From Phlegmacium glaucopus (lineage: Eukaryota; Basidiomycota; Agaricomycetes; Agaricales; Cortinariaceae), in NCBI GenBank assembly GCA_015039465.1, contig MU130073.1, positions 420,618-484,617 of the forward strand: DNA of 64,000 nucleotides, written 5' to 3'. Shown one piece after another: positions 36,101 through 47,276 of this stretch. The notes beneath the pieces are model-generated. The model searched no databases, was not told where the DNA came from, and saw nothing but the letters and a program-made list of their open reading frames with translations. Numbering within the stretch: the first letter of the stretch is position 1; the number at the start of each line of letters is the position of its first letter. The translations under genes were made by a program, and so were the position numbers.

Positions 36101-37315
36101 GTTGGTTGCTGCTGTGATGGGATGATTGGTGGGACTGTGGAATGGGTTCGCAGGTATGTAACACTTGGGGCTTGATTGGCACGATGGTTGATCTCTGCAA
36201 TTTGATTTCCTCCCAGCTGCCATAGAAGAATTGCCTTCATATCCTATTCTTCATTAAAAATTTTCGGGCTGTAGTAATTTTCAGCTGCCACCATATATAA
36301 AGCCAGCAATCCACGAGCCCCTTTCTTTTGACGAAGTCCAATGTCCAGCAAACGGTCAACATGGCTGACTTTTCTGCTTGTGATTGCCATTAGGAGCTGC
36401 TTTTGGTCAGAGAGTGCTATTGCTTTGGCAAGAAGCTTTCTTGCCTGGTTTAATCCTCGCAAGCGATACTGCTCAATTTGTAGGTTTTTGCAACAAAGAA
36501 GTTCTCAGAGGCCATGTTGAACTATGCGAGTTTCAGTCGTTGATTATTGTTTAGGTATCTTTTATCTTATCATTTGTTTTGTTTATTGTTCGCACATTAC
36601 ATAATCACATTCTTTTAGTCACGGAGTTTTGCATTACAAGTCTCGACTTTTATTCTAAAGTTGAGATGTGAGTGCATTCATTATTAGCTAACTATTACCT
36701 AGACATTACTATTTGTTCTAGGTAACTTACCATTAATATTAAAAAAAACTTTTATTCTAAAGCTGAGACACATTACTATTTGTTCTAGCTGCAAAATTAT
36801 CCCAACAGGCCACTGAATCTGAGGTATGAAAATCCACTATTTTGGTGAGTGCCATGTTCGATCCGTGTTAATATTCCATCCAGTGCTTTATTATTGACAA
36901 GTTGTCGACATGACTAGGGTTGCCGATGTCCAGTTTGAGGTTCAGCAGGAGGGTAAAGTGCTGAACATGTCCGAATGTCTGAACTGGACCTTACATAACC
37001 ATCAACAATTGATGATTTAAGGCCGTCTCAGGCCTCAGGAGTCAGCCATGCTTCATTGTGGGCCATAGCATACATTCTTATCACTACTTACCAAAACTGG
37101 CCTGTATAATTAGTTTCAGTTAGCTCCCAATAAGTATAGATAAGTATTCAGTGTTTTGTTTCTACAAGTGCTAGACTCAGATTTGCATTTTAGATCGACT
37201 CTAGATGCATTTGGGCAGCATTTTTCTGCGAGTGATTTACCATGAGTCAAATTCAGCTATGTTTAACATGAGAGCCCCTTTCGGAACTCATGAGTTCACA
37301 AACAGGATATAAAGG

Positions 37316-37642
37316 ATGTTGAATCTTGATTCATCGAGAGGTATTTACTACTCAAGTTACCCCCACAGTACCTTCACTGAGATGATCTCCTCAGATCAAT
37401 GTGCTTTAGGTTCAGATGGCAATCTCCGTGATGCTGAGCATATTACTTGGTACAACGACGCAGATGACATGGCCCCACTCCCTACTCCCGCTGAACCACA
37501 CACCCAAAAATTGCATGCATTCTTCTCTGGAGCACCTGCTCCTGCCTTTATGGTTGCAGGATCTCGTTGTTCAGCTCGAGTTTCTCATCCCAATGTTTGG
37601 TTGATCCAGACAATGCAGAGAGGGCACGTTAGAGGAGTGTAG
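37316..37642 (+). pseudogene. Fragment of an unknown basidiomycete repeat protein
   Basis: 109-codon frame. Segments LRDAEHITWYNDADDMAP and VAGSRCSARVSHPNVW resemble, from memory, the C-terminal tail of transposon-linked proteins that occur in many Agaricomycete genomes. After a one-base shift the reading VDPDNAERAR fits that tail better, so this looks like a broken fragment. Confidence 0.35.
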
Positions 37643-37663
37643 ACCCGGGAATCAAGTTGATTC

Positions 37664-37692
37664 TAAGGTGGTTATCAAAGATAACCACCTTA
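37664..37692. repeat. Perfect 13-bp hairpin
   Basis: TAAGGTGGTTATC, 3-nt loop, GATAACCACCTTA. Confidence 0.75.
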
Positions 37693-37904
37693 CACCCTAT
37701 CTACTACAGAGCATGTGAAGCAATATGACTATATACGGCTAGTACATAATAGAAGGTAGGGTGCATGTGATATACAACGAAAATAGAAACTGACATCTCA
37801 CAATGTCATCAGTGAAGGGTCAACTACTACTACAATAAGAGGGTAGCATCAGGAAAAATGATTTTGGCCCTAGGTAGCCTTGGGTAATTTGTTAGTATCA
37901 CATC

Positions 37905-38070
37905 ACTACTCAGGACATCCCAGGACACCCCAGGACACCCCAGGACATCCTAGAGCAGCACAGGTAAAATTTGAGTGTTACACACTTATCCAAGGACACC
38001 TCAGGACAACCTAGGACAGCATAGATAAAGTTTTGAGTGTCACCCATTTTCTCAGGACACCTTTAGTGTA
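37905..38070 (+). repeat. CAGGACACCC microrepeat
   Basis: Imperfect 10-11 bp units of the type CAGGACA(C/T)CC, tandem at 37913-37952 and scattered to 38070. Confidence 0.6.
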
Positions 38071-38930
38071 TCCTGGTGCATTGACCATCTGGATTAAATC
38101 ACATCAGGAGACCCTGGGAGTCCCTTAGAATTTATGAATTTTGCTAGAAAATCTTTAACCGCTGAGGTAACTGCACAGAGGTTGTTGAGAAAAGGTGTAT
38201 TTTCAAGATTATAAAAATCTCTACTCAAAACAATAACTCAATCAATACTTTATACAATCTTTGAGATATTTAAAAATAGATAATGTCCAAAAATAGATAT
38301 ACTGGTTCCTGGTACCCTTACTTTGGTTCTGGCACCATGTGCACTCATTGTTCCTGGAAACATAGGGGTTGTTCTATTTTTAGCCCCATGTTACTAATTT
38401 TAGGTAGTTTCCACCCCTCTTGATGGTAACTGTGCCTATTGTGCCTGGAAACAATCTTTATGATTGTTCAGCACTCCCCCTATCCTTAATCATCATGATT
38501 CCCACACAATCACATCATTCACATGGTTCCACTATCTTGGTTATTCTGCTTCCACTGTTGCTAGGGCACCAACCTTCCCCTGAATATTTATTAATAATAT
38601 TCTGTTGCTCCACAATCACACCCCATGACATTTGCTAACCCAATATTGTTTATTTAACTTTTCCTGTGCCAAGTCTATAAGGATATTCATGGATTTATTG
38701 GTTTTTAATCCAGACATGCAATTTGTAGTGTAACAAATGATAGTCTATTGACCACACTTATTAACTATATGCATTTAAGTCACACAGTAATAGGTCTAAT
38801 CAGCAGTTGTAGGGTAGACAACTCTGATTCCCTTGTTTACTATCAGTTGTATTAACCAGTTATTGGTGCATTAATTAATATTTATGCTGAAATAATAGAT
38901 AAAAATTGCAAAAACCATGCTTATGCAGAT

Positions 38931-39986
38931 TTAAATCATATCAGCATCAAGTTCCTTTTGTTCCGTTGGAGCTAGAGGATAGACCTTGCAACCTGATGGT
39001 TTTTCTCCTGGAATAAGTTCTACTGCGTGGTCCCAAGGTTTCGGATCAGGTAGGATATCAAAAGATTCTTTGGCGAAAACGCTATCGAACTCTCGGAGAT
39101 AATCCGAAACTCCTTCTTTTGTTTCCAATTGTGTGTTGCGCTGGAAAGCTTCTGCAAGACGTTGGGAGATGGTGGAGGTGGCTCGGATATCTGCCTGCAG
39201 TGGTAGTAGGCTGGTGGCGAATATTCTGTCGCCATCCTCAAATTCAGGGTTTGGGCTACTTTCCTCCTCATCCTCCTCATCACAATCTTCTACATGAGCT
39301 GGAAGTGGGCCGGTTGAACATTTTTCAATTTGGCGTATTTCCGCCTTTTGAATTTTTTGTTCTTCTCGGATTTCATTGCTGCATTCCAAACAACAATGGG
39401 GTGGACAGCGGGACATTTTTACTTCTCCAGTTGCCCAGTCAATCTCTGGGTTGTGCATCTTAAGCCAGGAATGTCTGAGAATCAAGGTTTGTTTTCCCAG
39501 TCCAGTGACTGCAAACAAGGATCTCTCGGAATGTCCTTTATACCTGAGTATCAGATCAACCACTTCCGTGATCAATCCGGCTTCATTCGGGGTACCGTCA
39601 ATGTTAAATACCAGAATCAGATTTGACAGGGATTTTGTTGTGAGCCTGTTAGTTTTGACATAGTCTCTGTCAATAAACCTTCCGTTGGCTCTGGAGTCTA
39701 TTAAGGACAGAAAGGAGTTTACTTCTCCAGTGTCGGTCGTTTCAATGCTGACTTTGAGTTCCAGTGATTTTGAGTCAGCATCGAGGGAGCCAATAGTGAA
39801 CTTTTTCAGGAGGGTTCTTTCCCATTGGGGTTGGAACACTCGGATTTTTTTTGGAATTTCTGATGTTTGTATGACTTGAATGTTTTCAACCGTCTCGTCT
39901 ATTTCATCAATGCTATCTACATGTAAAACAGAGAACCGGTTGGTTGTTGACAGCGAGGGCGTGCAGTTCACTTGCTGTTTTGGCAA
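38931..39986 (-). pseudogene. Gypsy pol fragment with altered protease site
   Basis: Contains a retropepsin-like region (FLSLIDSRANGRFIDRDYV). The active Asp is present, but the usual DSG reads DSR. The second half has ILRHSWLKMHNPEIDWATGE, typical of the region after the protease flap, and the start of RT (CKVYPLAPTEQKELDADM), where it stops. Gag and pol are joined by a degenerate stretch (39987-40141) with a frame change. Confidence 0.75.
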
Positions 39987-40141
39987 AAATCCTTTAAATC
40001 CTCGGTCTGACTATCGTGTTCAGTGTTCTCCAAAGGTTCCGTCAGTTCCAGATCAGGTGCTTTGTCATATTTGGCCAGCTGGAACTCCAAGAGGGTATGG
40101 AGTTTGTCATTGGTCATTGTTCGGACGTTGAAACATTTTTT

Positions 40142-41092
40142 TCAATGTCTCCCAATGTGTCCGATGCCTCCGCACTGGAAGCATGACAGCGGTACAGAAC
40201 CTGCTTTTTGGGCCGCATCAATGTCCATGGGTACAGGGTTTCCCGGAGTTGGCATGAGGTGTGCGTTCCTCTGTGGCGCAATTGACGGATTGAATCGGAG
40301 TGTGGTGGTACCGGTTGGTTGAGAAGTGGTTGCTGCCGGACTTTTGTAAGCTGACTGGAAGGCCTCGTTAGTAGCTCGGTTTTTGTCTATTGTCCATGCC
40401 ATTCTGTACCATCTTGTTGGATCTGTATCGGACGGTCTTCTGGAAGCCATTGTAGCAATGGAGTTCTGAATCTGGGCATTCAGGCCTCTTTGGAATTTTA
40501 CTACAATAGTTTTCAGATCAGTGTATCCAGAATCCGTGATTAGGTCCTGGAATTCGTCCACATATTCTTCCAAGGACCGGGTTTTCTGGAAATATCCAGT
40601 CGACTCTAGTCGGTTGATGGCAACTGAGTCCACATTTGCAGGACAGAACTCCTTTTTGAAGTTGTCTCGGAAATCGGACCAATCCAGGAACCGGGTTGAC
40701 TGAGGGTTGTCCGTTTCCCATCGGAAAACCCTAGCTGCCCACTTTGATGCTCTTCCGGATTTCATGAAGGACATGGCCCAGATAATTTTTGTTTGCTCAT
40801 CCGAGAATTTGTCGGAACAGAGCCGGATGTACGTTTGGCAGGAGTGAAGGAATGCTGTTCCTTTGGATCATTCTCCATCAAACTCCGTTGGGAATGCCGG
40901 CCTTGCAGAGCACGTCCGGGGTATGTTTTCAGTTTGAGGGGGAACCTCTTGTTGTGGTACAGGTGATTGTACATTTGGAACAAGTCGATGGATTGTCTCC
41001 ATGATTCAGTCAAATCTGTTTTGGTATTCGATGTCCCGAGCTCACAATAGGACGACTTCTCTTTCCAGCTGGGCGGTGCGTTCATCGTCCAT
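40142..41092 (-). pseudogene. Gypsy gag, interrupted by stops
   Basis: Starts MDDERTAQLEREVVLL at 41092, with several in-frame stops before 40780, one (40868-40870) where CGA is expected. The conserved capsid part is readable: YIRLCSDKFSDEQTKIIWAM and FLDWSDFRDNFKKEFCP. A zinc knuckle follows (CFQCGGIGHIGRH), but the fourth ligand reads Trp instead of Cys. Confidence 0.75.
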
Positions 41093-41452
41093 GGCTGATA
41101 GGAAGGAGCCGCTTGGAGATGCGTGCTGACAAGGAGGGAGCCACGGTCTGGGAGTGTACAGAGTCTGATTGGCCCAAATCGGGGGCTGTAAATCGGACTA
41201 TTGTTCCACTGTGCGGACCGGACTCGGTCCGTTAAAGGATGATCCTTTCCTAATGTTAGGGCAACTGCGACGCTGACTTAGTCAAGCTAGCAGGGGATCC
41301 AAAGTTAATAATATTTCAAAGGGATATCTACAAGTGACTCACCTAGCAGGGGATCCCTGCTAGGCTGTGGGGTATTTAAGTACTAATATGGACATAATGG
41401 AGATATAAAATAAATAAAGGAATGATATGATAATAATTAATTAATTATGTAG
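41093..41452. other. Possible 5' LTR and leader of the Gypsy remnant
   Basis: No gene. Contains a duplicated CTAGCAGGGGATCC (about 41288 and 41343) and TATTTAAG. May be LTR plus leader, but a second LTR is missing for proof. Confidence 0.35.
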
Positions 41453-41840
41453 GCGTTGTTGAATCTAGGACTGCCACCTGGGAAGTTGATGGACCTGTTG
41501 GCGGCACTGGCGGATAGTGTTGCTCTGTGTGGTGTAGTGGCGATGACTTCTGCTGCCATCTGTTCAGAAACGATATAGGGAGTCTGCTAAAACAATCCAC
41601 ATCATCGTGGTTTGCTTTTCCCAATGGCATGGAAGAACGGCTGCCAGTAGACTTTAACATGTTGTTCGAGTTGTTGCGAAACCGGCGGCGAATGAACAGG
41701 GATAAGCATTTCCAGAAAAAAAATCGTAGGAATGCCACTTGTCGAATCCAAAGTGTGCAAAGTTTATGGCCGACAACCTTTACCCTTTTGAGAAAGCTGA
41801 GCACCAGATGCAGTAGAGGGTACACCTGGATAGGAGGCAT
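41453..41840 (-). pseudogene. WW-family fragment D (5' part of exon 1 only)
   Basis: ATG at 41840 (MPPIQVYPLLHLVLSFLKRV), open to the first 36-residue repeat (QHYPPVPPTGPSTSQ), then cut at about 41453 by the Gypsy remnant. The family promoter block (CATATATAGG) is present upstream at about 41876. No WW or membrane exons remain. Confidence 0.8.
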
Positions 41841-41938
41841 GGGGTAGTGCAATGAGTCCTCACGAAGCTAACCATGCATATATAGGACCTGAGTCATTTT
41901 CACTGCATTCATTAATGAATGTGAACGTGAATATAGTG

Positions 41939-42237
41939 GAAACCGGGATTGTCAAAATTGCCTGGGGTAGGCTGGGGTAGGCTAGGCTCAATTAAGCAAC
42001 CCACCACATCCACTCCGTGGACGTGTAGATAAAAATTTTAAGGGCCAAATAAGGTATGTTTCTGCCGAAAATGGTAATTCTCCGTGATGGGAAATCTCCG
42101 AGATCATATTTCCTATGTTTTTGGACATTTTTTGGGAAATGGCTAAATTTTTTACAAGGCTGGAGAATGGCCCAGATGACCCTAAATATTAAGGGCTGAC
42201 CCCTACCTCGGGTCGCGGAACAACATCCCGGTTCCCC
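41939..42237. mobile_element. 299-bp TIR element with TAGTG duplication
   Basis: Imperfect inverted ends GGAAACCGGGAT and GGGGAACCGGGAT, with TAGTG at 41934-41938 and 42238-42242. The right end is also present at 48870-48892 beside fragment G, while 22710 shows an unoccupied version (GTGACCTTGCTGAACTT). Confidence 0.5.
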
Positions 42238-42620
42238 TAGTGACCTTGCTGAACTTATGCAATACAATATTACACAACCAAATTCACACTGCGATGTTCG
42301 GTCTCAATCATGAAAGTTAACAAGACAATAATAATAATATTAAAATGAATTGATGACCAATGAATCAGTATCATATGGCCTTTCCAGATGAAAGCTTAGA
42401 AGTACGCGTACGACCATCCGATAATTGACTTATCACTTGAATTCAATTCATTGTATTTTTCATCAAGCTGTCCTGGAAAATAACTTGGCCGAGATCACTG
42501 TGGCGTATGAGATTGACGAGATGAGTATAATCACATTCGACGGCGGGGGAACTCGTCAACATAATCTACTACTTACCTACTTACCTGCATTGGTCTAGAA
42601 TATGACAAAGAACGTGACGT
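42238..42620. repeat. Segmental duplication of spacer (with 48891-49260)
   Basis: More than 300 bp nearly identical to 48891-49260, including GACCTTGCTGAACTTATGCA and ATCACTGTGGCGTATGAGAT. The similarity continues into genes E and F, so this is one duplicated unit. Confidence 0.85.
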
Positions 42621-42742
42621 GATAAATGGAAAGAGACAAATAATTACTGGAGAAAGGACAGAGGGAATTGGAGATCATACAAAAAAGCACAGGACACCCA
42701 GCAGGACTAAGTAAGGACTCGAAAGAGAGGATAGGCACCGTT

Positions 42743-45512
42743 TCAGGGTTCGGGCGAGTCGGGAGATTTTAACCTCTCAGTACCCGACTGAACCCAATGC
42801 ATAATCTTGCGCTTCCCCCCATTCCTTATCGACTCCTTTAACAACCTCCATTGCCTAAACGGCCAAGGGTACCAAAAAGGTTGGTTTTCATACGACAGAG
42901 AGATGCACCACAGGAGCAAAAGACACAGCGTTAACAATGCAATGGACATCATCATGATGCTAACTTGGTCCGGTGAGCCGAAACACATGATAGAAAAGGC
43001 CGCAAGGAAGGAGATCAGTCTATAATGAGTAGCGAAAAGGGTCGGGTGAGCACTGGTGTACGATGGATTTTATGCCTAAATGAAGCGGTTACCCGGATAT
43101 GAGCAAGGCATAAGGTAGGCTATGCCATACATCAAAGTAAGAATTTCCAATCCATACATAGAGGCGCTACGATTGACTATGAATGTGACCTGAATATAAT
43201 AGCAACCGTATCAGTCAATTGGATGAACAGCCAAATCATCAGAAAATCCGACAAACATTCAACGAGGTAGTATGTATCTTAACCACCCAAAACAATCGCT
43301 CCAATACTGCTCGCTATCGAAAATAGCTCGCTACCTGGGCATATAAACCATGTGCTGAAGTGTGTGCTGAGTTGTCGACACTTGGGATTGCTAGAAACGC
43401 AACGTTGGCATTGAGCAGTACGGTTACCTGGACGTCAAAATCATAGATATATAATAAATCGAGGATATGGGAGGAAAATAACATAAACGCACATATAGGG
43501 TAAACTCTCTCCAATTGGCCGTTAACTGCCCCAACAAATCTTTCCACACAAAACCATTGACAAGACCATCAACAGTTATTTTGCGTAACTTTCTGAGATA
43601 GATCATTGGACCGTAGAACGTATGAAATGGCATGCCAACTATCATCAGAAAAGTCCTTTGTCTCTCGGGATGAATTGATTGACCCTGGTTAGACGGGCAT
43701 TTATTTGTCTGTGCAGATGGAGGAATCGTTCATGGTCTAGTAGTGATTCGTCAGATTTGAGTTGGAATAATGATAAGGAAGGGGACCTACGAAAGTTTTG
43801 GAGAAAACGCGCTATTAAACTTATTGATTAGCACATGGACAAGCTAGACAAGCTTAGTTGTACCACTTACAGATAATAGCAATAGAACCAGTTGCCAGTT
43901 CACCTTGCGCCGAATTTGACGCTAACATTGACGGTTAGTCAAACTTACACGAAGACCCAATGCATAGCCTTACCTTCGATGGCGTTCACCAAATCAAGCA
44001 TTTTCTGTAGATCTTCTGAACTATATGGCGCCAGGCCTCGAGATGATGTCAACGAGTCTACGTTGCCCAGTTGAGAGCGGTGGAATACAGCAAGTAAAGA
44101 AGTTACTTACTGCCGATCTCATGGATAAAACCATCCTTTATTTCTGAAATGGCGCTGGATTGAAGTGGACATAAATTTGGGAACAAATGGTTATGAAGCC
44201 TGGCGACAGTTTTGAACAAAATTTCCAATGGTGTAACTTGTTGAAGCGTTGAAGCGACCAGTACAAAGATTTCATTTCGTGACCTGTCCAATTGCATGTC
44301 AATAAAACAATGCATGCAATAAAATGAAGGACTCGCCAATGTGCGATGGAGTATATTTAACCTTGATCTTGCCCAGGAAATCCATACCATTAAATTCATC
44401 CAACCAAATCAAGCACTGCTTCGCATGATCCACGAAATAATATCCATATTTCCCGGAGTTGCTGAGCTCCAACACAAGACACGTATCCCCCGGAATTTCA
44501 ATATTATATTTCTTGATATATGAGAATATTTGCTCGATATAAGTCGCTAATTTTGTTTTGGAATCTGTATCGTATATCCAAACATCGGTGAGGATGGGAT
44601 TTTCTGTAGTACAGATATATATCAGTGTTGCTTCTTCAATGATGAGAATCATCGAGATATGCTTACCCGAGAATCGTCAAGAAAGTACGAAGCACCGTCC
44701 GGATGGGTAAAACTTGAAGCAACCCCATTGGTTCGGAAGTTCCGGCCTGCGTTAGGTTATGGTTGAATATGGATCAAAACCACCTAGTATCAAAAGCATG
44801 TCAAAGCAACTCACTCCATGAAAGTCATAAGCAACAGGCGGATCGGGAACGAGTTGCAGTACAATTTCTCGCTATTAAAGAGAATCCATTATTTCATAAC
44901 TGATGAACTGTAGTCCAAAATATACAATTTGAGGTTTCTCTCATATCGCTCGAATCCAGACGATGTAACAACGATAAGCTTCGAATTTCTTTTGCAAAGT
45001 CCAGGAGGTGATTGAGGATCACGGTTACGATTGTCTTCTGCTCTAGTAGGGACACTTGAGTTGGGAGGGACGACATTCTCATGTCGTCCATAGGCGTTAT
45101 TGGATACTTGACTACTACCTGGGAAGTCGATGGACCTGTTTGCGGCACTGGCGGATATCGTTGTTCCGTGTGGTGTAGCGGTAATGACTTCTGCTGCCAT
45201 TTGTTCAGAAACGATATAGGGAGTCTGCTAAAACAATCCACATCATCGTGGTTTAATTTTTCCCATGGCATGCATGGACGGCTGCCAGTGTGGCAGTAGA
45301 CTTTGTCATTTGTTTCAAGTTGTTGCGAAAACGGCGAATGAACAGGGATAAGCATTTTCGGAAAAGAAATTCGCAGGAATGCCACTTGTCGAATCCAAAG
45401 TTTGCATAGTTTATGGCCAACAACCTTTGAGAAAGCTGAGTAGCAGATGCAGCAGGGGATACACCTGGATGGGAGGCGTTTTTTCTGAACTAGCGTCCCT
45501 ATAGATAGGCAT
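42743..45512 (-). pseudogene. WW-domain membrane gene, copy E (frameshifted)
   Basis: Same exon order as copies A-C and the same last exon as copy F (ISFLAAFSIMCFGSP...DSPEP, stop at 42743). Broken in at least two places: a 7-bp loss in exon 1 after LLSFLKG, and an insertion inside the WW exon (after ELPNQWG). The start used by B (ATG) is ACG here; an upstream ATG at 45512 remains. An 11-bp loss removes part of one intron. Other exons are still open (MYDTDSKTKLATYIEQ-like block, YYFVDHAKQCLIWLDE, SLTSSRGLAPYSSEDLQ). Unlike its paralogues, its intron after the WW exon has a normal GT donor. Confidence 0.75.
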
Positions 45513-45685
45513 GGGGTACTAGTAGCGCATTGGGTCCCCACGAAGCTAACCAGTTACCATGCACCTGCTATATAGGATGTCTGAGGCATTTGCGCTGCAT
45601 TATACACAGTGACCTAGAGGCTAGAGAGCTGTTTCAGGAACCGGCTACATTATGTAATAGTATTACACCATCGCGTTTCTTTCCC

Positions 45686-47276
45686 ATGTCGGGAGATTCT
45701 CAAGCATCTTTTTCGCAGTCTGTTAGGAACAGCATCCACAGGAAGTACCGCCTTCGCTGTGTGATTTGCCTAGATTACACCTCGACGATTCAATGCGCTC
45801 ATATTATTGATGCAGCTACACCGGGACAGAAGCAGGTTTGTGACAAAATCATTATGTATGACCACCTAGCCTTAGTGCTCCTCAGCTTCACAATGCAGTC
45901 GCACTCGGCATTTTGCCTGCAGATTATCAAAGTAATGCACCAAGAAATGGCATGCTTCGTCAGTGGAGATCACTATAATCTGGATTCTGTAAACACTGAT
46001 AGACCGGATTTCACAGAGTGCCCAACTTGCCATGCCTATTTCACTCAAAATTCGCTTGCCCTTTCTCTCCCAATCCCCGTCCTGAAGTATGTCCATGATT
46101 ATGTCCGGTGTACTCCAAAGGCCACCCGGAAACCCCTGCATGAGGTGCGTCATGCCGTTGCTATGATATTTTTATGCTACTGAAGTGCCGACTATCAGGT
46201 CTTTGATCTTCTGATGGAAGCCTCACAAGGGATACCTGTGGAATTACCGGACCCTAAAGCCACTTTTCCATATCTAGGGCTTTTCACGTTGGTAACCCTT
46301 AATCCGACTCGAGTGATTGGAAACAGGATTTTTATGCCATTCACACCACCTCTGTCCATCATTCACGGCAATAAATTTGTCGAGGCCCCTTCCAACACTT
46401 CCCCTACTTCTGAGAATGTTGCTCGCATCTTTGAATCACTTGCTCTTGTCGACGATTCCCCTTTAAACCTTGGCATGATACCGATTTCACCTGATGACCC
46501 AGCATTCAAGGAACAGCGTTACTGGAGGATTCCAGTACTCTCAGCACCTATCTTTGCAGCTCTGGTTGAACGACTCCACTACGACTCTTCTGGATGCCAG
46601 GATATCAGACTGGCCAGAATTATCTACAATATTCTCGATTTGCAAAGACTTAATGGATATCCGCTGGATGATAACGATGGGGGTGGTGGACCAAGTGGTG
46701 GTGGTGGTGGGCCAAGTGGTGGCAGTGGACCGAACGATGACAACGAGGGTGGTGGTGGGCCAAGCAGAGGTGGTGGGCCAAGTGGAGGTGGTAGGGGGTC
46801 TTCCAAAAGAAAAGGTGGTAAAAATAGTACATCCCCTAGAAAGGGTGCAAAGAAGGCTCGAAAAATGTCAGGCGGCAGTGGAACTAGGGCCTGTGGTGAA
46901 TCGGGTGGTGAGTTTCCTTGCTTTTCTGGTTTATCTATTCCAAAACCCTTTGTACAACTTAGAATTTCCTCCCCGGACTCTGTATCAAAGCCAACAATCT
47001 GATCGTTGGGAGATAGCCTCGCCGACATGCATCCCTGATGATGGTGATGCGCCGGTGCACTTGATAAGCACTGGCTGGGACGATGATTCTGACTCTGAAC
47101 ATGGCCGCAGTGAGTGCTTGTTCTTGAATGTAACCGCCATTCACTAATAATTCCTGCAATCAGGTGTATCTGCCCAAATTCCTCACGACGAAGACAATCC
47201 AGCTGAATGGCAATTTGGCCCCTCATTTTCAACCAATAAGATTGTTTTCATTGCCAGGGGTATAAATCTTACATGA
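45686..47276 (+). CDS. HNH-like protein with Gly-rich basic C-terminus
   Basis: Divergent from copy E, 173 bp apart. Start ATG 45686 (MSGDSQASFSQSVRNSIHRK). An HNH-like Cys/His region follows: CVICLDYTSTIQCAHIIDA, then CPTCHAYFTQNSLALSLPI. After an intron ending at about 46199 comes FDLLMEASQGIPVELPDP, with conserved stretches GNRIFMPFTPPLSIIHG and DPAFKEQRYWRIPVLSA. The tail is Gly-rich with Asp/Pro/Ser, then Lys-rich (KGAKKARK; possible nuclear signal), and two last exons end WQFGPSFSTNKIVFIARG. Family members are common in Agaricomycetes; the HNH core suggests nuclease ancestry. The second exon-exon junction (near 45930) does not join cleanly, so either I misplaced an intron or one base is missing. 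Confidence 0.6.

Larger units (their letters stand above)
27215..36540 (-). pseudogene. High-copy Agaricomycete family gene with C-terminal PHD-like finger, split by a 5 kb insertion
   Basis: Reads from about 36540 down to the TAG stop at 27215. Segments in order: NLQIEQYRLRGLNQARKLL, YLRTHSTVPPIIPS, NYFLGICREHAHRVSMEFVN, LYVGDDDITCDKDWKHVFK, DGEFWLILLGTDQLEELFG, then the insertion at 29766-34804, then AKYPQWDHSPRCLKLPA, a C2H2-like block (CPVCPKSDPTVWKYFMK), an acidic tail, and CLCSL...KCNQTGCETQW joined by an intron to YHLMCVELEQKP and WICAAC. That is a C4HC3 PHD-type ligand pattern. It has at least four nonsense codons (36505, about 36243, about 35348, 35302) and frameshifts near 29440, 28370 and 28115. 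The first exons are missing. The family is uncharacterised as far as I know. Confidence 0.75.
36541..38930. other. Spacer with relics
   Basis: Holds a short direct duplication (CTTTTATTCTAAAG and ACTATTTGTTCTAG, each twice, 36645-36790), the frame at 37316, a perfect hairpin at 37664-37692 and a CAGGACACCC microrepeat at 37905-38070. No intact gene. Confidence 0.4.
38931..41452 (-). mobile_element. Ty3/Gypsy retrotransposon remnant
   Basis: Minus-strand gag (about 40142-41092) and the start of pol (38931-39986). Pol stops at the beginning of reverse transcriptase; RT, RNase H, integrase and the 3' LTR are absent. Upstream of gag, minus-strand sequence ending ...GCCCTAACA at about 41256 may be the end of the 5' LTR, and the stretch to 41452 includes a TATTTAAG box. 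The far boundary abuts WW fragment D. Confidence 0.75.

Noticed and set aside
46624..47232. Long minus-strand Pro-rich frame opposite the HNH-like gene
   Set aside because: It is the reverse reading of the Gly-rich codons; the plus-strand exons carry the conserved family motifs.
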